DNA of 64,000 nt from JALYTY01 sp964546935 (lineage in GTDB: Bacteria > Vulcanimicrobiota > Vulcanimicrobiia > Vulcanimicrobiales > Vulcanimicrobiaceae), in NCBI GenBank assembly GCA_964546935.1, contig CAZJLJ010000001.1, positions 71,625 to 135,624 on the forward strand, written 5' to 3'. Both the position numbers and the translations under genes were made by a program. The notes below the pieces were generated by a model, which did no database searches, was not told the origin of the DNA, and saw nothing but the letters and a program-made list of their open reading frames with translations. Below are positions 25,446-35,788 of this stretch, piece after piece. Positions within the stretch are counted from its first letter, which is position 1; each line of letters opens with the position of its first letter.

Positions 25446-26402
25446 ATGGATCTCTCATCGATAACGGTATTTGCCGGTGGCGACTTCCGCCGGTACGACG
25501 AAGCAAAAGTCGGTCTCCTTACGCACGGCTTGCAATACGGAACCGGCTGTTTCGAAGGCATTCGCGGCTATTGGGAACCCGGGGATAAGGAACTCTACCT
25601 CGTTCTCCTGCGCGCGCATTACGAGCGTTTGAAAACCTCGGCGAAAATACTTTTGATGGAGATTCCATATACGGTCGACGAGCTTGTCGACATGACGGTA
25701 GAGCTGGTTACGCGTAACCGGTTCGAGAAAGACATCTACATTCGCCCGTGCGTTTTCAAGGCCGCGGAAGATATCGGCGTGCGCCTTCATAATGTTCCGG
25801 ACGCATTCGCGATGATTCCGGTTCCGTTTAAGAGTTATCTCGATGCATCCAAAGGCTTAAACGTTTGCGTCAGCTCGTGGCGCCGCGCCGACGATACGAT
25901 GGCTCCGCCGCGTGCAAAGATTACCGGCTTGTACGTTAACTCCGCACTAGCGAAAACGGAGGCTATTACAAACGGCTACGACGAAGCGATTCTGCTTTCG
26001 CATGACGGCCACGTCTCCGAAGGCTCAGCGGAGAACATCTTCCTGGTCCGTCACGGAAAACTCTACACACCGGATCCGTCGCAAAACGTGCTCGAAGGTT
26101 GCACGCGCCGCGCGATCATGGATGTCGCCACGCATTTCGGAATCCAAATCATCGAGCGTTCCATCGATCGCGGCGAGCTTTACTCCGCCGATGAAGTGTT
26201 TTTCACCGGCACCGCAGCCGGTATCGCGTACGTCGCGAGCGTTGACCGTCGCATCGTCGGCGACGGCACGATGGGGCCGGTTGCAAAACAACTCGGCGAC
26301 TACTACCAGCGCGCCGTTCGCAACCTCGAACCGATTCACGCGCACTGGCTGACTGCTACTTACGCTCACAAGAAAAGCACTAAAACCGCTGCCGCTGTTT
26401 AA
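25446..26402 (+). CDS. ilvE: Branched-chain amino acid aminotransferase
   Basis: The 318-residue protein is a PLP fold type IV transaminase for leucine, isoleucine and valine. Seen: GLLTHGLQYGTGCFEGIRGYW, RLKTSAKILLMEIPY, YIRPCVFKAAEDIGV, the lysine segment RAKITGLYVNSALAKTEA, GYDEAILLSHDGHVSEGSAENIFLV, and FFTGTAAGI for cofactor phosphate. The start is the ATG at 25446, as the family begins near there; the frame extends to 25401 but would cover the chrA start codon. No other branched-chain pathway genes are adjacent. Confidence 0.95.
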   Translation: MDLSSITVFAGGDFRRYDEAKVGLLTHGLQYGTGCFEGIRGYWEPGDKELYLVLLRAHYERLKTSAKILLMEIPYTVDELVDMTVELVTRNRFEKDIYIRPCVFKAAEDIGVRLHNVPDAFAMIPVPFKSYLDASKGLNVCVSSWRRADDTMAPPRAKITGLYVNSALAKTEAITNGYDEAILLSHDGHVSEGSAENIFLVRHGKLYTPDPSQNVLEGCTRRAIMDVATHFGIQIIERSIDRGELYSADEVFFTGTAAGIAYVASVDRRIVGDGTMGPVAKQLGDYYQRAVRNLEPIHAHWLTATYAHKKSTKTAAAV

Positions 26403-26443
26403 GCGCAACAGAATAGCAAACGTTCGGTGATTACGCTTGCGCT
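26402..26443. terminator. Weak hairpin between ilvE and the convergent HAD gene
   Basis: AGCGCAA (26402-26408) and TTGCGCT (26437-26443) are 7-bp arms around 28 nt. No T-run follows on the plus strand beyond ATTTC. It may act as a weak terminator or be chance. Confidence 0.25.
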
Positions 26444-27185
26444 ATTTCAAGCAAGCCACAATGGCTTCAATCACGCGTTTCGTCTCCTCAGGGTCTCGAA
26501 CGCGAATTGAATCCGTGCCGGCCTGTACCGCGGGGTAGTCGTTTCCACCCGGAAAGATTGCATCACCGATAAAGAGCATATTTGAGATCGGGATTTTGAG
26601 GCTGTCCCGCAGCTTGCGGATACCGTAGGCTTTGTCGATTCCCGGCGGCGTCACATCGATCGAGGTCGTTCCGCCGAGACTGATTGAAAAATCGGGCAAC
26701 ATCGGGTCGAGTACGGCTTTTATCTGTTTGCGCTTCGCGAAATCGGGATCCCAGCTCGCTTTTGCTTCAAGGGGAGCTTGCTGGCCGAGCGCCGAGTACG
26801 TGATCTGCGTTCCCCGATCCTCGATTCGCTCACCCCAACTCTCCTTCGGCTGAAAACCTGTTTCGGCGACGGCTTTTTCAAGAGAATCTTCGATTCTGCT
26901 CTTTTGCGCATCGCTCAAATCCTCAGAGTAGAGTTTCTGCCACGTCCCGTTGTATTCAAAGAACTTCGTGCCGTCCGTCGGAAGAATTGAAAGGTTGTCG
27001 AGATTGCTTGCCGCCGGAAGATGCGCGAGCACTTGTTTTTGAAATTGCGGAAAGTCTCCGCCGGAGATAATTGCAACCTTGACGATTGCGATCAGACTGT
27101 GAAGGTGAGCCGCCATCTCGTCGTCGAGAGCAGATTTGCTTGGAGCAAGGGTGCCGTCTAAGTCGAATACGATTAGCTGTTTCAT
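26442..27185 (-). CDS. HAD-IIB phosphatase, phosphomannomutase-like
   Basis: The product (247 residues from the ATG at 27185; a TTG two codons earlier is an alternative) has HAD motif I LIVFDLDGTLAPSKS, motif II AIISGGDF, and motif IV NMLFIGDAIFPGGNDYPAVQAG. The C2B cap with ERIEDRGTQITYSALGQ resembles eukaryotic-type phosphomannomutases and related sugar phosphatases. It probably acts on a phosphorylated sugar in the cytoplasm. It stands alone and converges with ilvE. Confidence 0.82.
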   Translation of the reverse strand: MKQLIVFDLDGTLAPSKSALDDEMAAHLHSLIAIVKVAIISGGDFPQFQKQVLAHLPAASNLDNLSILPTDGTKFFEYNGTWQKLYSEDLSDAQKSRIEDSLEKAVAETGFQPKESWGERIEDRGTQITYSALGQQAPLEAKASWDPDFAKRKQIKAVLDPMLPDFSISLGGTTSIDVTPPGIDKAYGIRKLRDSLKIPISNMLFIGDAIFPGGNDYPAVQAGTDSIRVRDPEETKRVIEAIVACLK

Positions 27186-27275
27186 AAGCAAAGTTCTGTG
27201 AATTCGATTTGCATGCCAACACCTGACCGGACGAATTCCGTGAAAGGTTGCGAACGCTATGATGACGGTCGAGTA

Positions 27276-27812
27276 TCATTCTTTCATTCGTTTGAACAGT
27301 TGAACGAGATTGGTCTCCCACGTCCTGCCGCCATCGATTGAAAAGGCTTGTTCGGTGCGGAAGCTTGTCGCCGTGATGTTGCTGTACACAACGCGAACGA
27401 GAACAGGTCGACCGTTAAACGTGTCGCGCCCTTGAAACTCGCCTCGCCCACCCGCGAATTGGCCGATGAGTGGCGGATCGAAGGCGCCTTCATCGGCTTG
27501 GCTCCAATACACGCTCCACCGGTCGGTCTTCGGGTTGTAGAGACGCATCATCAAACCGATGAAGTGGGGCGACGGACGTTGCGCCTCGAGTTGTGCAAGA
27601 CTCGCCCCGGGCCACAATCTCCGAACGATGTGTACGTAGCAACAGGGATGCATCCAGGTCCTAGAGCCGGCCAGCGGATGTGCTAGGCGGCGTACATCAA
27701 TGTTCCATTTGCCGGATTCGAAATCGAAATCATGACGCGGATCCGGCGTGGCCGCTCGTGCCTGGACGAGTGCCGAGAGGATGAACGTCAAGACCAAAAG
27801 CGCGAGACGCAT
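27276..27812 (-). CDS. Secreted hypothetical protein with DUF1579-like features
   Basis: The 178-residue protein has a signal peptide (MRLALLVLTFILSALVQARA) and a beta-rich mature part: HDFDFESGKWNIDVRRL, LYNPKTDRWSVYWSQAD, and a final SFRTEQAFSIDGGRTWETNLVQLFKR. The strand pattern, with tryptophans and the closing W-E-x-N, is like lipocalin-fold DUF1579-type proteins. No catalytic motif is seen. A promoter directly before the ATG suggests it is transcribed alone without a leader. Confidence 0.72.
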   Translation of the reverse strand: MRLALLVLTFILSALVQARAATPDPRHDFDFESGKWNIDVRRLAHPLAGSRTWMHPCCYVHIVRRLWPGASLAQLEAQRPSPHFIGLMMRLYNPKTDRWSVYWSQADEGAFDPPLIGQFAGGRGEFQGRDTFNGRPVLVRVVYSNITATSFRTEQAFSIDGGRTWETNLVQLFKRMKE

Positions 27813-27819
27813 ACTGCTG

Positions 27820-27848
27820 ATTCTACGCTAAGGATCGGAACCCGACAA
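27820..27848 (-). promoter_or_regulatory. Promoter for a leaderless mRNA
   Basis: On the minus strand TTGTCG (27843-27848), 17 nt, then TAGAAT (27820-27825). The ATG at 27812 begins 8 nt after the -10 box, which puts the expected transcription start at the start codon. No ribosome-binding site is seen before the ATG. Confidence 0.5.
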
Positions 27849-27899
27849 TTTACGTCGTTGCCGGCGTGAATCAGTTAGCCGGCGAGAAAGCGTGCGTGA

Positions 27900-28886
27900 T
27901 TAGAGTCCGCCGGTAGAGGTGTAATCGTCGGCGGAGTGCTGCCAGTAGCGGACGTCGGGCGCGACGATGGTTTGCGTCGCAGCGAAGGTGTTGAGTCCGG
28001 CGCCGTTGCGCCACGCGGCCAGTTGGCCTTCGTGTGCGAAGGTTAGCTTTGAAAGCGAACGGATGAACGTACGTCCGATGTCGAGCGACGGAAGGTGGGT
28101 CGTCATCACCGCGATCACGTACGGTGCCTCGTCGGCATAAACGATGCCGACATCGTTCAAAGTATCGAAAAAGCTGCCCGTCTTGTGTGCGATCGGCACG
28201 TCGTCGGGCAGCGCTGCGGGAAGCAAGGTGTTGATCTGGTCGTCTTCGAGGATTGAAATCATTTGGTTTGACGACCATTCGTCGACAAGTTTGCGACGGG
28301 CCATCAATGAAAGCAAGCGTACCATGTCGGCCGGAGAGGTACGAAGCGATTGGCGTACCGAGTAGTTCGACGTGCGTACGTCTTGCGTCAAGTGCGTGCG
28401 TTCGAGGCCGAGGTTATACATCGTCCGGTTGATGCTCCGCAACCCGACGAGACGGATCAACATGTTCGTCGCCGTGTTGTCGCTGATGTCGATCATCTTC
28501 GCAAGCAACTCGGAGACCGGGTACGTTGAACCGGCCGGTTCGTCGCAAAGCTCGCCCGAGCCGTAATCTTTATCGCGTGGCAAAAGCTCGACGCGACGCT
28601 GCAGATCGAATTTGCCGGCCTCGAGCTGGCGGAAGACTTCCACCATTACGGGGACTTTGATCGTCGAAGCGGCCGGCATGCTTTCACCGGCGTTGTACCC
28701 TACCGAAAGATTTGTCGAGAGATCGAGAATTTGAACGGCGCTCGAGCCTCGAAAAGACGACACAAGCCGGTGCAGCTCGCTACGCAATTTAGCGAACGGC
28801 GGAGGTGTAGTTATTGCACGAGCAGGTGCACTGTTCGAACAGACGAGTGCAACCGCTACAGCGATGATCGCCCACATGCGACGCAT
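27900..28886 (-). CDS. Class A beta-lactamase-like serine hydrolase, secreted
   Basis: The 328-residue protein has a signal peptide (AIIAVAVALVCSNSAPARA), the S-x-x-K nucleophile S74-TIK77, the SDN loop at 135-137 and KTG at 235-237. These place it in the beta-lactamase2/penicillin-binding fold. The omega loop of true class A enzymes should hold ExxLN after this SDN; here it reads THLTQDVRTSNYS without that Glu, so efficient beta-lactam hydrolysis is doubtful. The mature protein would act in the periplasm. The start at 28886 (or the ATG at 28877) is chosen because it opens the signal peptide. Confidence 0.83.
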   Translation of the reverse strand: MRRMWAIIAVAVALVCSNSAPARAITTPPPFAKLRSELHRLVSSFRGSSAVQILDLSTNLSVGYNAGESMPAASTIKVPVMVEVFRQLEAGKFDLQRRVELLPRDKDYGSGELCDEPAGSTYPVSELLAKMIDISDNTATNMLIRLVGLRSINRTMYNLGLERTHLTQDVRTSNYSVRQSLRTSPADMVRLLSLMARRKLVDEWSSNQMISILEDDQINTLLPAALPDDVPIAHKTGSFFDTLNDVGIVYADEAPYVIAVMTTHLPSLDIGRTFIRSLSKLTFAHEGQLAAWRNGAGLNTFAATQTIVAPDVRYWQHSADDYTSTGGL

Positions 28887-28941
28887 ACGAATTGTATCGG
28901 CCACGTTGCTTGGAATTGTAGCAGACGTGCGGGTTTTCGAG

Positions 28942-29802
28942 CTAGTAAGGGACGCCGTCGGACGCGGGCGCACGCACCTTGCCCGTCCACCCGGCAAGCG
29001 CAATAAGTGCGGCTATATATGGCAAAGCTTGCATTGCGTCGGGTGGAAACCACGCAACGCGGCCTTGCAAAACGAATTGCAACGCTTCGAAGAATCCAAA
29101 CGCGAGCGCAGCGGCGGTTGCGCCGGCCGGCGTCCATCGTCCGAAGATCACTGCGGCAAGCGCGATGAACCCGCGTCCGGCAGTCATTCCGTCGGAGTAC
29201 AAGTTCAGCTCACCAACCGAAAGAAATGCGCCGCCGAGGCCCGCGAGTGCGCCGCTGATTATGACCGCTCGTGTTCGCAGGGCAAGCGGATCGAGACCGG
29301 CGGATTTTACGGCGGCCGGATTCTCTCCGCATGCTCGCAGGCGGAGTCCCCACGGCGTTTGATAGAGCACCCAATGAAGAAGCGCCGTACACGCGAACGC
29401 GAGAACCACCAGCCAGTAATAGTTTTGACCGAGCGCGGCGACTTGGCTGCTGGCGCCGGGCTGGTTGAAGATGAGCACCAGACCATAGCCGGCTGCGCCG
29501 GCGCAAATAAGATTGATGCCTGTGCCCGCGACGATTTGATCCACTTTGAATCGGGTTGCGGCAACCGCTAGAACGTAGCCGAAAAGTGCTCCGGCAGCGA
29601 TACCGCAGACGATCGCTACAAACGGTGAGTGAAGATAGTACGAGCTAACGACCGCGGTGAACGCACCCGCTATCATCATGCCTTCGAGTCCGATGTTGAT
29701 GACGCCGGAGCGTTCCGAAATCACGCCGCCTAGCGCCGCATAGAGAATCGGCGTTGCCTTTACCAACGTGAGCCATGCGAGGGTCAACAGCAGTCCCGTC
29801 AC
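28942..29802 (-). CDS. Nucleoside ABC transporter permease (NupQ/YufQ-like)
   Basis: The 286-residue permease has eight or more helices. It opens with TPILYAALGGVISERSGVINIGLEGMMIAGA, the typical motif of this BMP-linked family, and has RACGENPAAVKSAGLDP, the cytoplasmic coupling loop. It forms the second channel half with the preceding gene, overlapping it by 4 bp. The transporter most likely imports nucleosides. It is the last gene of the cluster, 55 bp before the serine hydrolase gene. Confidence 0.9.
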   Translation of the reverse strand: MTGLLLTLAWLTLVKATPILYAALGGVISERSGVINIGLEGMMIAGAFTAVVSSYYLHSPFVAIVCGIAAGALFGYVLAVAATRFKVDQIVAGTGINLICAGAAGYGLVLIFNQPGASSQVAALGQNYYWLVVLAFACTALLHWVLYQTPWGLRLRACGENPAAVKSAGLDPLALRTRAVIISGALAGLGGAFLSVGELNLYSDGMTAGRGFIALAAVIFGRWTPAGATAAALAFGFFEALQFVLQGRVAWFPPDAMQALPYIAALIALAGWTGKVRAPASDGVPY

Positions 29803-30820
29803 GCCGGCACTTCCTCGCTACGCGTTGCGATGTACCGGCGGGCGGCCAGTATCAAAATGATGAGCCCTTCGATGATCCGGATCGTGTCCTTTGGAACGCC
29901 GGCGCTAGCTTGCATCGATAGCCCACCCGCTTCGAGCATTCCAAATCCGAATGCAGCGAGGCAAATCCACAAAGGCTGAAGATCGCCGACCAAGGCCACC
30001 GCGATGGCCGTGAAACCGTACCCCGGCGAGAGCTGCGTATTGAAGCGGTGCAACTCGCCGCAAACGATCGCGGCGCCGCCCATGCCGGCGATTGCGCCGG
30101 AGAGCGCAAGCGAAATCCACGTAACGCGAACGATGTTAACGCGGTTGCGTCGCGCCGCTTCAGGCGCTTCACCCGCGGCACGCAGCTCATAGCCGAAGAC
30201 GGTGCGGTTCAACAGAAATCGCAGCGCGACGGCGACGGCAAGCGCAACCAGAATGCCGCTCGAGAGACGTGTGTGCGGAATCAGAATCGGGAGCCAAAAC
30301 GATTGAGGCAGCCACGCTGTCTCCGCGCCGCTCGCTTCGGGGCCGCGCAGAGGTCCGCTAACAAGATCCAGTGTGAAGTACGCGGCGACAAAGTTCAGCA
30401 TTAGCGTTGCGATGATTTCGTTTGCGTTAAATCGCGCTTTCATCCAACCGGCGATTGCGCCCCAAATGCCGCCGCCCATTGCGCCTGCGAGAAAAAGCAA
30501 CGGAATTCCGATCGATCCCGGCAAGGGCATCATCGGTCCTAACACACCGGCAAAGAACGCGCCGACGACCAGCTGTCCTTCCGCACCGATATTGAATAGG
30601 CCGGCACGAAATGCCAGCGCGATACCGAGCGCGGGAAACAATAACGCCGTAGTCGCGACAAGCGTCTCGCCGAGTTCGTTTCTTCCGCCAAGTGAACCGG
30701 AGATGAGCGCGGCGAATCCATCGATGGGCGACGTCCCGGCGGCAAGCATCGCGACGGACATCAGCGCAACGATCAGGAGAATGGCGCCGAGCGGTTGCGC
30801 AAAATTCCAATTCGATCGCG

Positions 30821-30824
<4 letters not shown>
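29799..30824 (-). CDS. Nucleoside ABC transporter permease (NupP/YufP-like)
   Basis: The 341-residue permease has about ten helices. Landmarks are ATTALLFPALGIALAFRAGLFNIGAEGQLVVGA, ARFNANEIIATLMLNFVAAYF, and the coupling loop ELRAAGEAPEAARRNRVN. It pairs with the downstream permease. It overlaps the ATPase gene by 4 bp and the next permease gene by 4 bp, so the subunits are probably made in fixed ratio. Confidence 0.9.
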
Positions 30825-32238
<1,414 letters not shown>

Positions 32239-32260
<22 letters not shown>

Positions 32261-33261
32261 TTTGCAAGCTCCTCACGCGACGCCGGCGGCGTTATGCGGC
32301 CGTCCTGAATTGCTTTTTGAATTTGCGCTAAGCGTGCAAGGCGGGCGCTGCCGATTTGATCCTTTGTGTAACGAAAATCCGTTAAGCCGACCGCGTGCTG
32401 TTTCAACCCCAATACGAGATGGCCGGCGAGCGGGCGATGTTTCCGGATCGCTTCACCGACGTCGAAAACCGCGACGTCGACCTTCTTTACCATCGAAGTG
32501 AGAACTTTACCGGGCGCGAGCGCGTCTTGATCGCTATCGACTCCGATCACGTAGGCGTTCGGGCGGTGCTTCACCGCTTCGATTGCGCCGAGTCCCGCCT
32601 TTCCGGCTGCCTGATAAACGACGTCGGCGCCGGAATTGAAAAGCAGATTGCTCAACTCTTGGCCCGATGCTACGTCATCGAAGCTGCCGATATATTTCAC
32701 GTCGACCGTGGTCTTCGGATCGACCTCGTGCGCGCCGGCGATGTAGCCTGCTTCGAATTTTTGTAGAAGTGGAATATCCTGCCCGCCCAAAAACGCAATG
32801 TGATGCGCTTTGCTCATCATCGCGGCGAGAGCCCCCGCTAAAAAAGAGCCGTCTTGTTCGCGAAACGTGACCGAGACGACGTTCGGGTCATCCACGACCG
32901 CATCGATGATGGCGTAGCGCTGCGAAGGATTTTGCTTCGCGATCTGATCGAGATCCAAGCTCATCAAAAATCCGATCGCGTAGATCATGTTTACGTGCAG
33001 ATTCGTCAGCGCGTCGAGATTGGGCTGATAGTCGGCGGCGGAACGCGATTGCAGCACCTGGATGTAGGCGCCAAGGCCGGAACGTGCGCGTAGCAACCCG
33101 CGGTACGCGGAATCGTTGAAAGAGCGGTCGCCGAGCCCGCCGACATCCGTTACCATGCCGAGCGTCAATTGACCCGGAACGGGTCCACGATGGTGCGCTG
33201 AACACGCGCTTGCTGTAAGCGCGAACACAGCAGCCGTCAGAGCGACTAGCGCTTTCTTCAC
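32239..33261 (-). CDS. BMP-family substrate-binding lipoprotein
   Basis: The 340-residue product starts with a lipoprotein signal, KKALVALTAAVFALTASAC, with Cys20 for lipidation. The BMP/PnrA fold follows: LGMVTDVGGLGDRSFNDSAYRGL, IYAIGFLMS, SVTFREQDGSFLAGALAAMMS, AHHIAFLGGQDIPLLQKFEAGYIAG and VIGVDSDQDALAP. PnrA-type proteins bind purine nucleosides. It starts with a GTG at 33261, chosen because it opens the signal peptide; the frame extends further upstream without protein character. It is the first gene of the transporter operon. Confidence 0.9.
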
Positions 33262-33315
33262 GTTCGCGAAACTACGACCCGAGGGAGCCGAACTCTTTGG
33301 ACGAATCGGCCCGGC

Positions 33316-33780
33316 ATGCAACCACGGGATCTTCGTACCGGGCCGCCGCGGCGTTGGTCGGAAACGATCGACGGCATTTTTTGGCTGCCGCGTCTGACCG
33401 ACAAAGCGCGCGCCGCGCACGCGGGCACACTGGGGTCGTACTTGTACGGTCAATCGCCGGTCGATGCATCGCTGCTGCGCGCGTTAGGCCTTAGTCACAC
33501 CGCTTTTGCGAGAATTGTCAGGGTCTCACCCGATGACGACGCGGTGGTTCGCGCGTTACACGCGCACGATCCGCAAGCGTTGGAGCGCGCTCGCGTCTGG
33601 AGCGGCCATTTGAAGCGCTACCATCGGTGGTTCATGTTTATACTGGATGTAGATGACGGGTATGCTGGCGGCATATGGAAGCCGATAAAACCGGCCGTGA
33701 ACTCAGCAGCGAACGGACTAACCTGGACCATGAAACGGCTGTGGCCGTCGAACGCAATCGAGCGGTCCAAGGCCCCGTAG
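33316..33780 (+). CDS. DUF5069 family protein
   Basis: The 154-residue protein contains WLPRLTDKARAAHAGTLGSYLYGQSPVD near the start, which matches the opening of DUF5069 proteins, and RARVWSGHLKRYHRWFMFILDVDDGY later. The role is unknown; it looks cytoplasmic. The last 106 bp overlap the beginning of the AI-2E family gene in another frame if that gene uses its first ATG. Confidence 0.75.
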   Translation: MQPRDLRTGPPRRWSETIDGIFWLPRLTDKARAAHAGTLGSYLYGQSPVDASLLRALGLSHTAFARIVRVSPDDDAVVRALHAHDPQALERARVWSGHLKRYHRWFMFILDVDDGYAGGIWKPIKPAVNSAANGLTWTMKRLWPSNAIERSKAP

Positions 33781-34898
33781 TCCCCGCAACCGACCCCTGG
33801 GGCGGCGTAAACGAACGCCGCGTTACGTACGCCCTGAAAGTATTGCTTTTGATTGTCGTCGCGCTGTATCTCGGCGGGATGATCGTCGGCTTCCTCAGTC
33901 GCATCGCGAGCGTCGTTTACGTTCTTATAGGCGCGATCTTTTTCGCGTATTTGATTTATCCAGTCGTTGAGCGGCTGAGCCGGCGCATGCCGCGTGTAGC
34001 GGCGCTGCTAACTGTGTATTTGGCCATCGTTGCGTTGTTGGTTCTCGCTGCATGGCTTATCGTGCCGCGCATAAGCACCGACGTTACGACGCTGGCGCAC
34101 AATTATCCGCAAATCGTCACGCAAATCAATCGCTACGTGAACGATCCGAACAACCCGGTGCTCTCGCGCTTGCCGCAGTCAATTCGATCTGAAGTCGTGA
34201 AGCTTCCGGACGAGATGATCACGTGGGTTCGGGTGCATGGAGCGGAAGCAGCAGGTCACGTGCTTTCCATTTTGCTCAGCACAGCGGCCGTCTTTGCCAC
34301 GTTCATTATCATTCCGTTGCTCGCGGCTTATCTATTGCTCGATGTGGATCGATTGCGCAATTCCATCCTTCTAGTTGTGCCGGCGTCGCGTTGGGCGACC
34401 GCGTTGTCGTTCATTCAAGACGTCGACCGGGTCATCGGCGGCTTCATTCGCGGACAGCTGATCGTTGCGGCGTGCGTCGGCATTATGCTGACTATCGCTT
34501 TGCTGATTTTGCACGTGCCCTACGCGTTTCTGCTGGGACTCGCAGCTGCGCTCGGCGACTTGGTTCCGTACGTCGGCGCCGTTGTCACTTTCATTCCGGC
34601 GGTGATGACGGCGTTGTTGAACAACGGCGGGGTGAACGCGCTGCTTGTCGCGCTCGCATTCATTGGAATCTACGAGATCGAGGGACACCTAGTCGCGCCT
34701 GCTATAGTAAGTAAGCAAGTTGAGCTGACGCCACTCGCCGTGTTGCTGGCAGTGCTCATCGGCGCCGAACTGGGTGGAATCATCGGCATGCTGGTTGCGG
34801 TGCCGGTCGCCGGGGTTCTGCGTGTCATCGTGGTGCGTGCAGTAAACCGGCCGTCCAAGGCGCCCCCGCCCCTCGGCGCGAACGAAAAGGCACCGTGA
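33675..34898 (+). CDS. AI-2E family transporter (PerM-like)
   Basis: The product has up to 407 residues and about eight helices. Landmarks are IGAIFFAYLIYPVVERLSRR at the first hairpin, FIIIPLLAAYLLLDVDRLRN, GGFIRGQLIVAACVGIMLTIAL, GDLVPYVGAVVTFIPAV and the C-terminal LTPLAVLLAVLIGAELGGIIGMLVAVPVAG. The family includes exporters of AI-2, ions and other solutes; the substrate cannot be inferred. The start may instead be the GTG at 33741, which would cut the overlap with the DUF5069 gene from 106 to 40 bp. The stop overlaps the arginase GTG by 4 bp. Confidence 0.9.
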   Translation: MEADKTGRELSSERTNLDHETAVAVERNRAVQGPVVPATDPWGGVNERRVTYALKVLLLIVVALYLGGMIVGFLSRIASVVYVLIGAIFFAYLIYPVVERLSRRMPRVAALLTVYLAIVALLVLAAWLIVPRISTDVTTLAHNYPQIVTQINRYVNDPNNPVLSRLPQSIRSEVVKLPDEMITWVRVHGAEAAGHVLSILLSTAAVFATFIIIPLLAAYLLLDVDRLRNSILLVVPASRWATALSFIQDVDRVIGGFIRGQLIVAACVGIMLTIALLILHVPYAFLLGLAAALGDLVPYVGAVVTFIPAVMTALLNNGGVNALLVALAFIGIYEIEGHLVAPAIVSKQVELTPLAVLLAVLIGAELGGIIGMLVAVPVAGVLRVIVVRAVNRPSKAPPPLGANEKAP

Positions 34899-35788
34899 GC
34901 ACCACGGTTTCTTCTACGAAAACGACGCGTGTCGATGTCATTGGCGTTCCGATGGATCTTGGCGCCAGCCGGCGCGGCGTCGATATGGGCCCGTCCGCGG
35001 TTCGCTATGCGAATCTGAACGCGCGATTGCAGGCGCTCGGCATTACCGAGCTGATCGATCATGGGAATCTGCAAGTTCCCATTCGCGAATCGATCGAAGC
35101 GGTCGATCCTCAGGCAAAGTATCTCGCGGTCATCCAACGCGTTTGCGATGAACTCGCTGTTTTGGTCGAGCAAAGCGTTCGCGCGGGCGGAATGCCCGTG
35201 GTTCTTGGCGGCGATCACTCAATTGCAATGGGAACGCTTGCGGGTTTGACGCGCGCCCGCGGAATCGCTCCCGGACTCGTTTGGATCGACGCACATTCCG
35301 ACATCAACAGCCCGGAAAGCTCGCCTAGTGGAAACGTGCATGGCATGCCGCTGTGGTTTGCGTTGCAGAACGGATATGCAAAGCGCGATCGGACGGTGCA
35401 GATCGGCCTGCGTGACGTCGACGAAATCGAGAAGCGTTTGCTGCGTGAATCCGGCGTGCGGGCTTTTTCGATGACCGACGTCGACCGTTTGGGCATGACG
35501 CGCGTAATGGAAGAAGCGCTTGCGATTGCCGGCGCCGATGACGGATCGATTCACGTTTCGTTCGATATGGACGGTATCGACCCGAGCGAAGCGCCGGGAA
35601 CCGGCACGCCGGTGAAGGGCGGCCTCAGCTATCGCGAAGCGCATCTGGCGATGGAGATGCTTCACGAGTCCGGCCAACTCGGCTCCATCGAAATGGTGGA
35701 GATCAATCCCATTCTCGACACGCGCAATCAAACCGCAGCGCTCGCCGTCGGGTTGATTTGCTCGGGCTTAGGAAAATCGATCCTTTAA
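34895..35788 (+). CDS. rocF: Arginase
   Basis: The 297-residue enzyme hydrolyses L-arginine to ornithine and urea at a dinuclear manganese centre. Metal ligands are in GGDHSIAMG (His108), WIDAHSDIN (Asp132, His134, Asp136) and SFDMDGIDPSEAPGTGTP (two Asp). SPSGNVHGMPLWF is the arginase-specific loop, which separates it from agmatinases. It starts with a GTG at 34895 within the stop of the transporter gene (GTGA). No urease or ornithine gene is nearby. Confidence 0.94.
   Translation: MSTTVSSTKTTRVDVIGVPMDLGASRRGVDMGPSAVRYANLNARLQALGITELIDHGNLQVPIRESIEAVDPQAKYLAVIQRVCDELAVLVEQSVRAGGMPVVLGGDHSIAMGTLAGLTRARGIAPGLVWIDAHSDINSPESSPSGNVHGMPLWFALQNGYAKRDRTVQIGLRDVDEIEKRLLRESGVRAFSMTDVDRLGMTRVMEEALAIAGADDGSIHVSFDMDGIDPSEAPGTGTPVKGGLSYREAHLAMEMLHESGQLGSIEMVEINPILDTRNQTAALAVGLICSGLGKSIL

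Noticed and set aside
28864..29571. A 235-codon open frame on the plus strand
   Set aside because: It is antisense to the nucleoside permease and serine hydrolase start and lacks protein-like composition.
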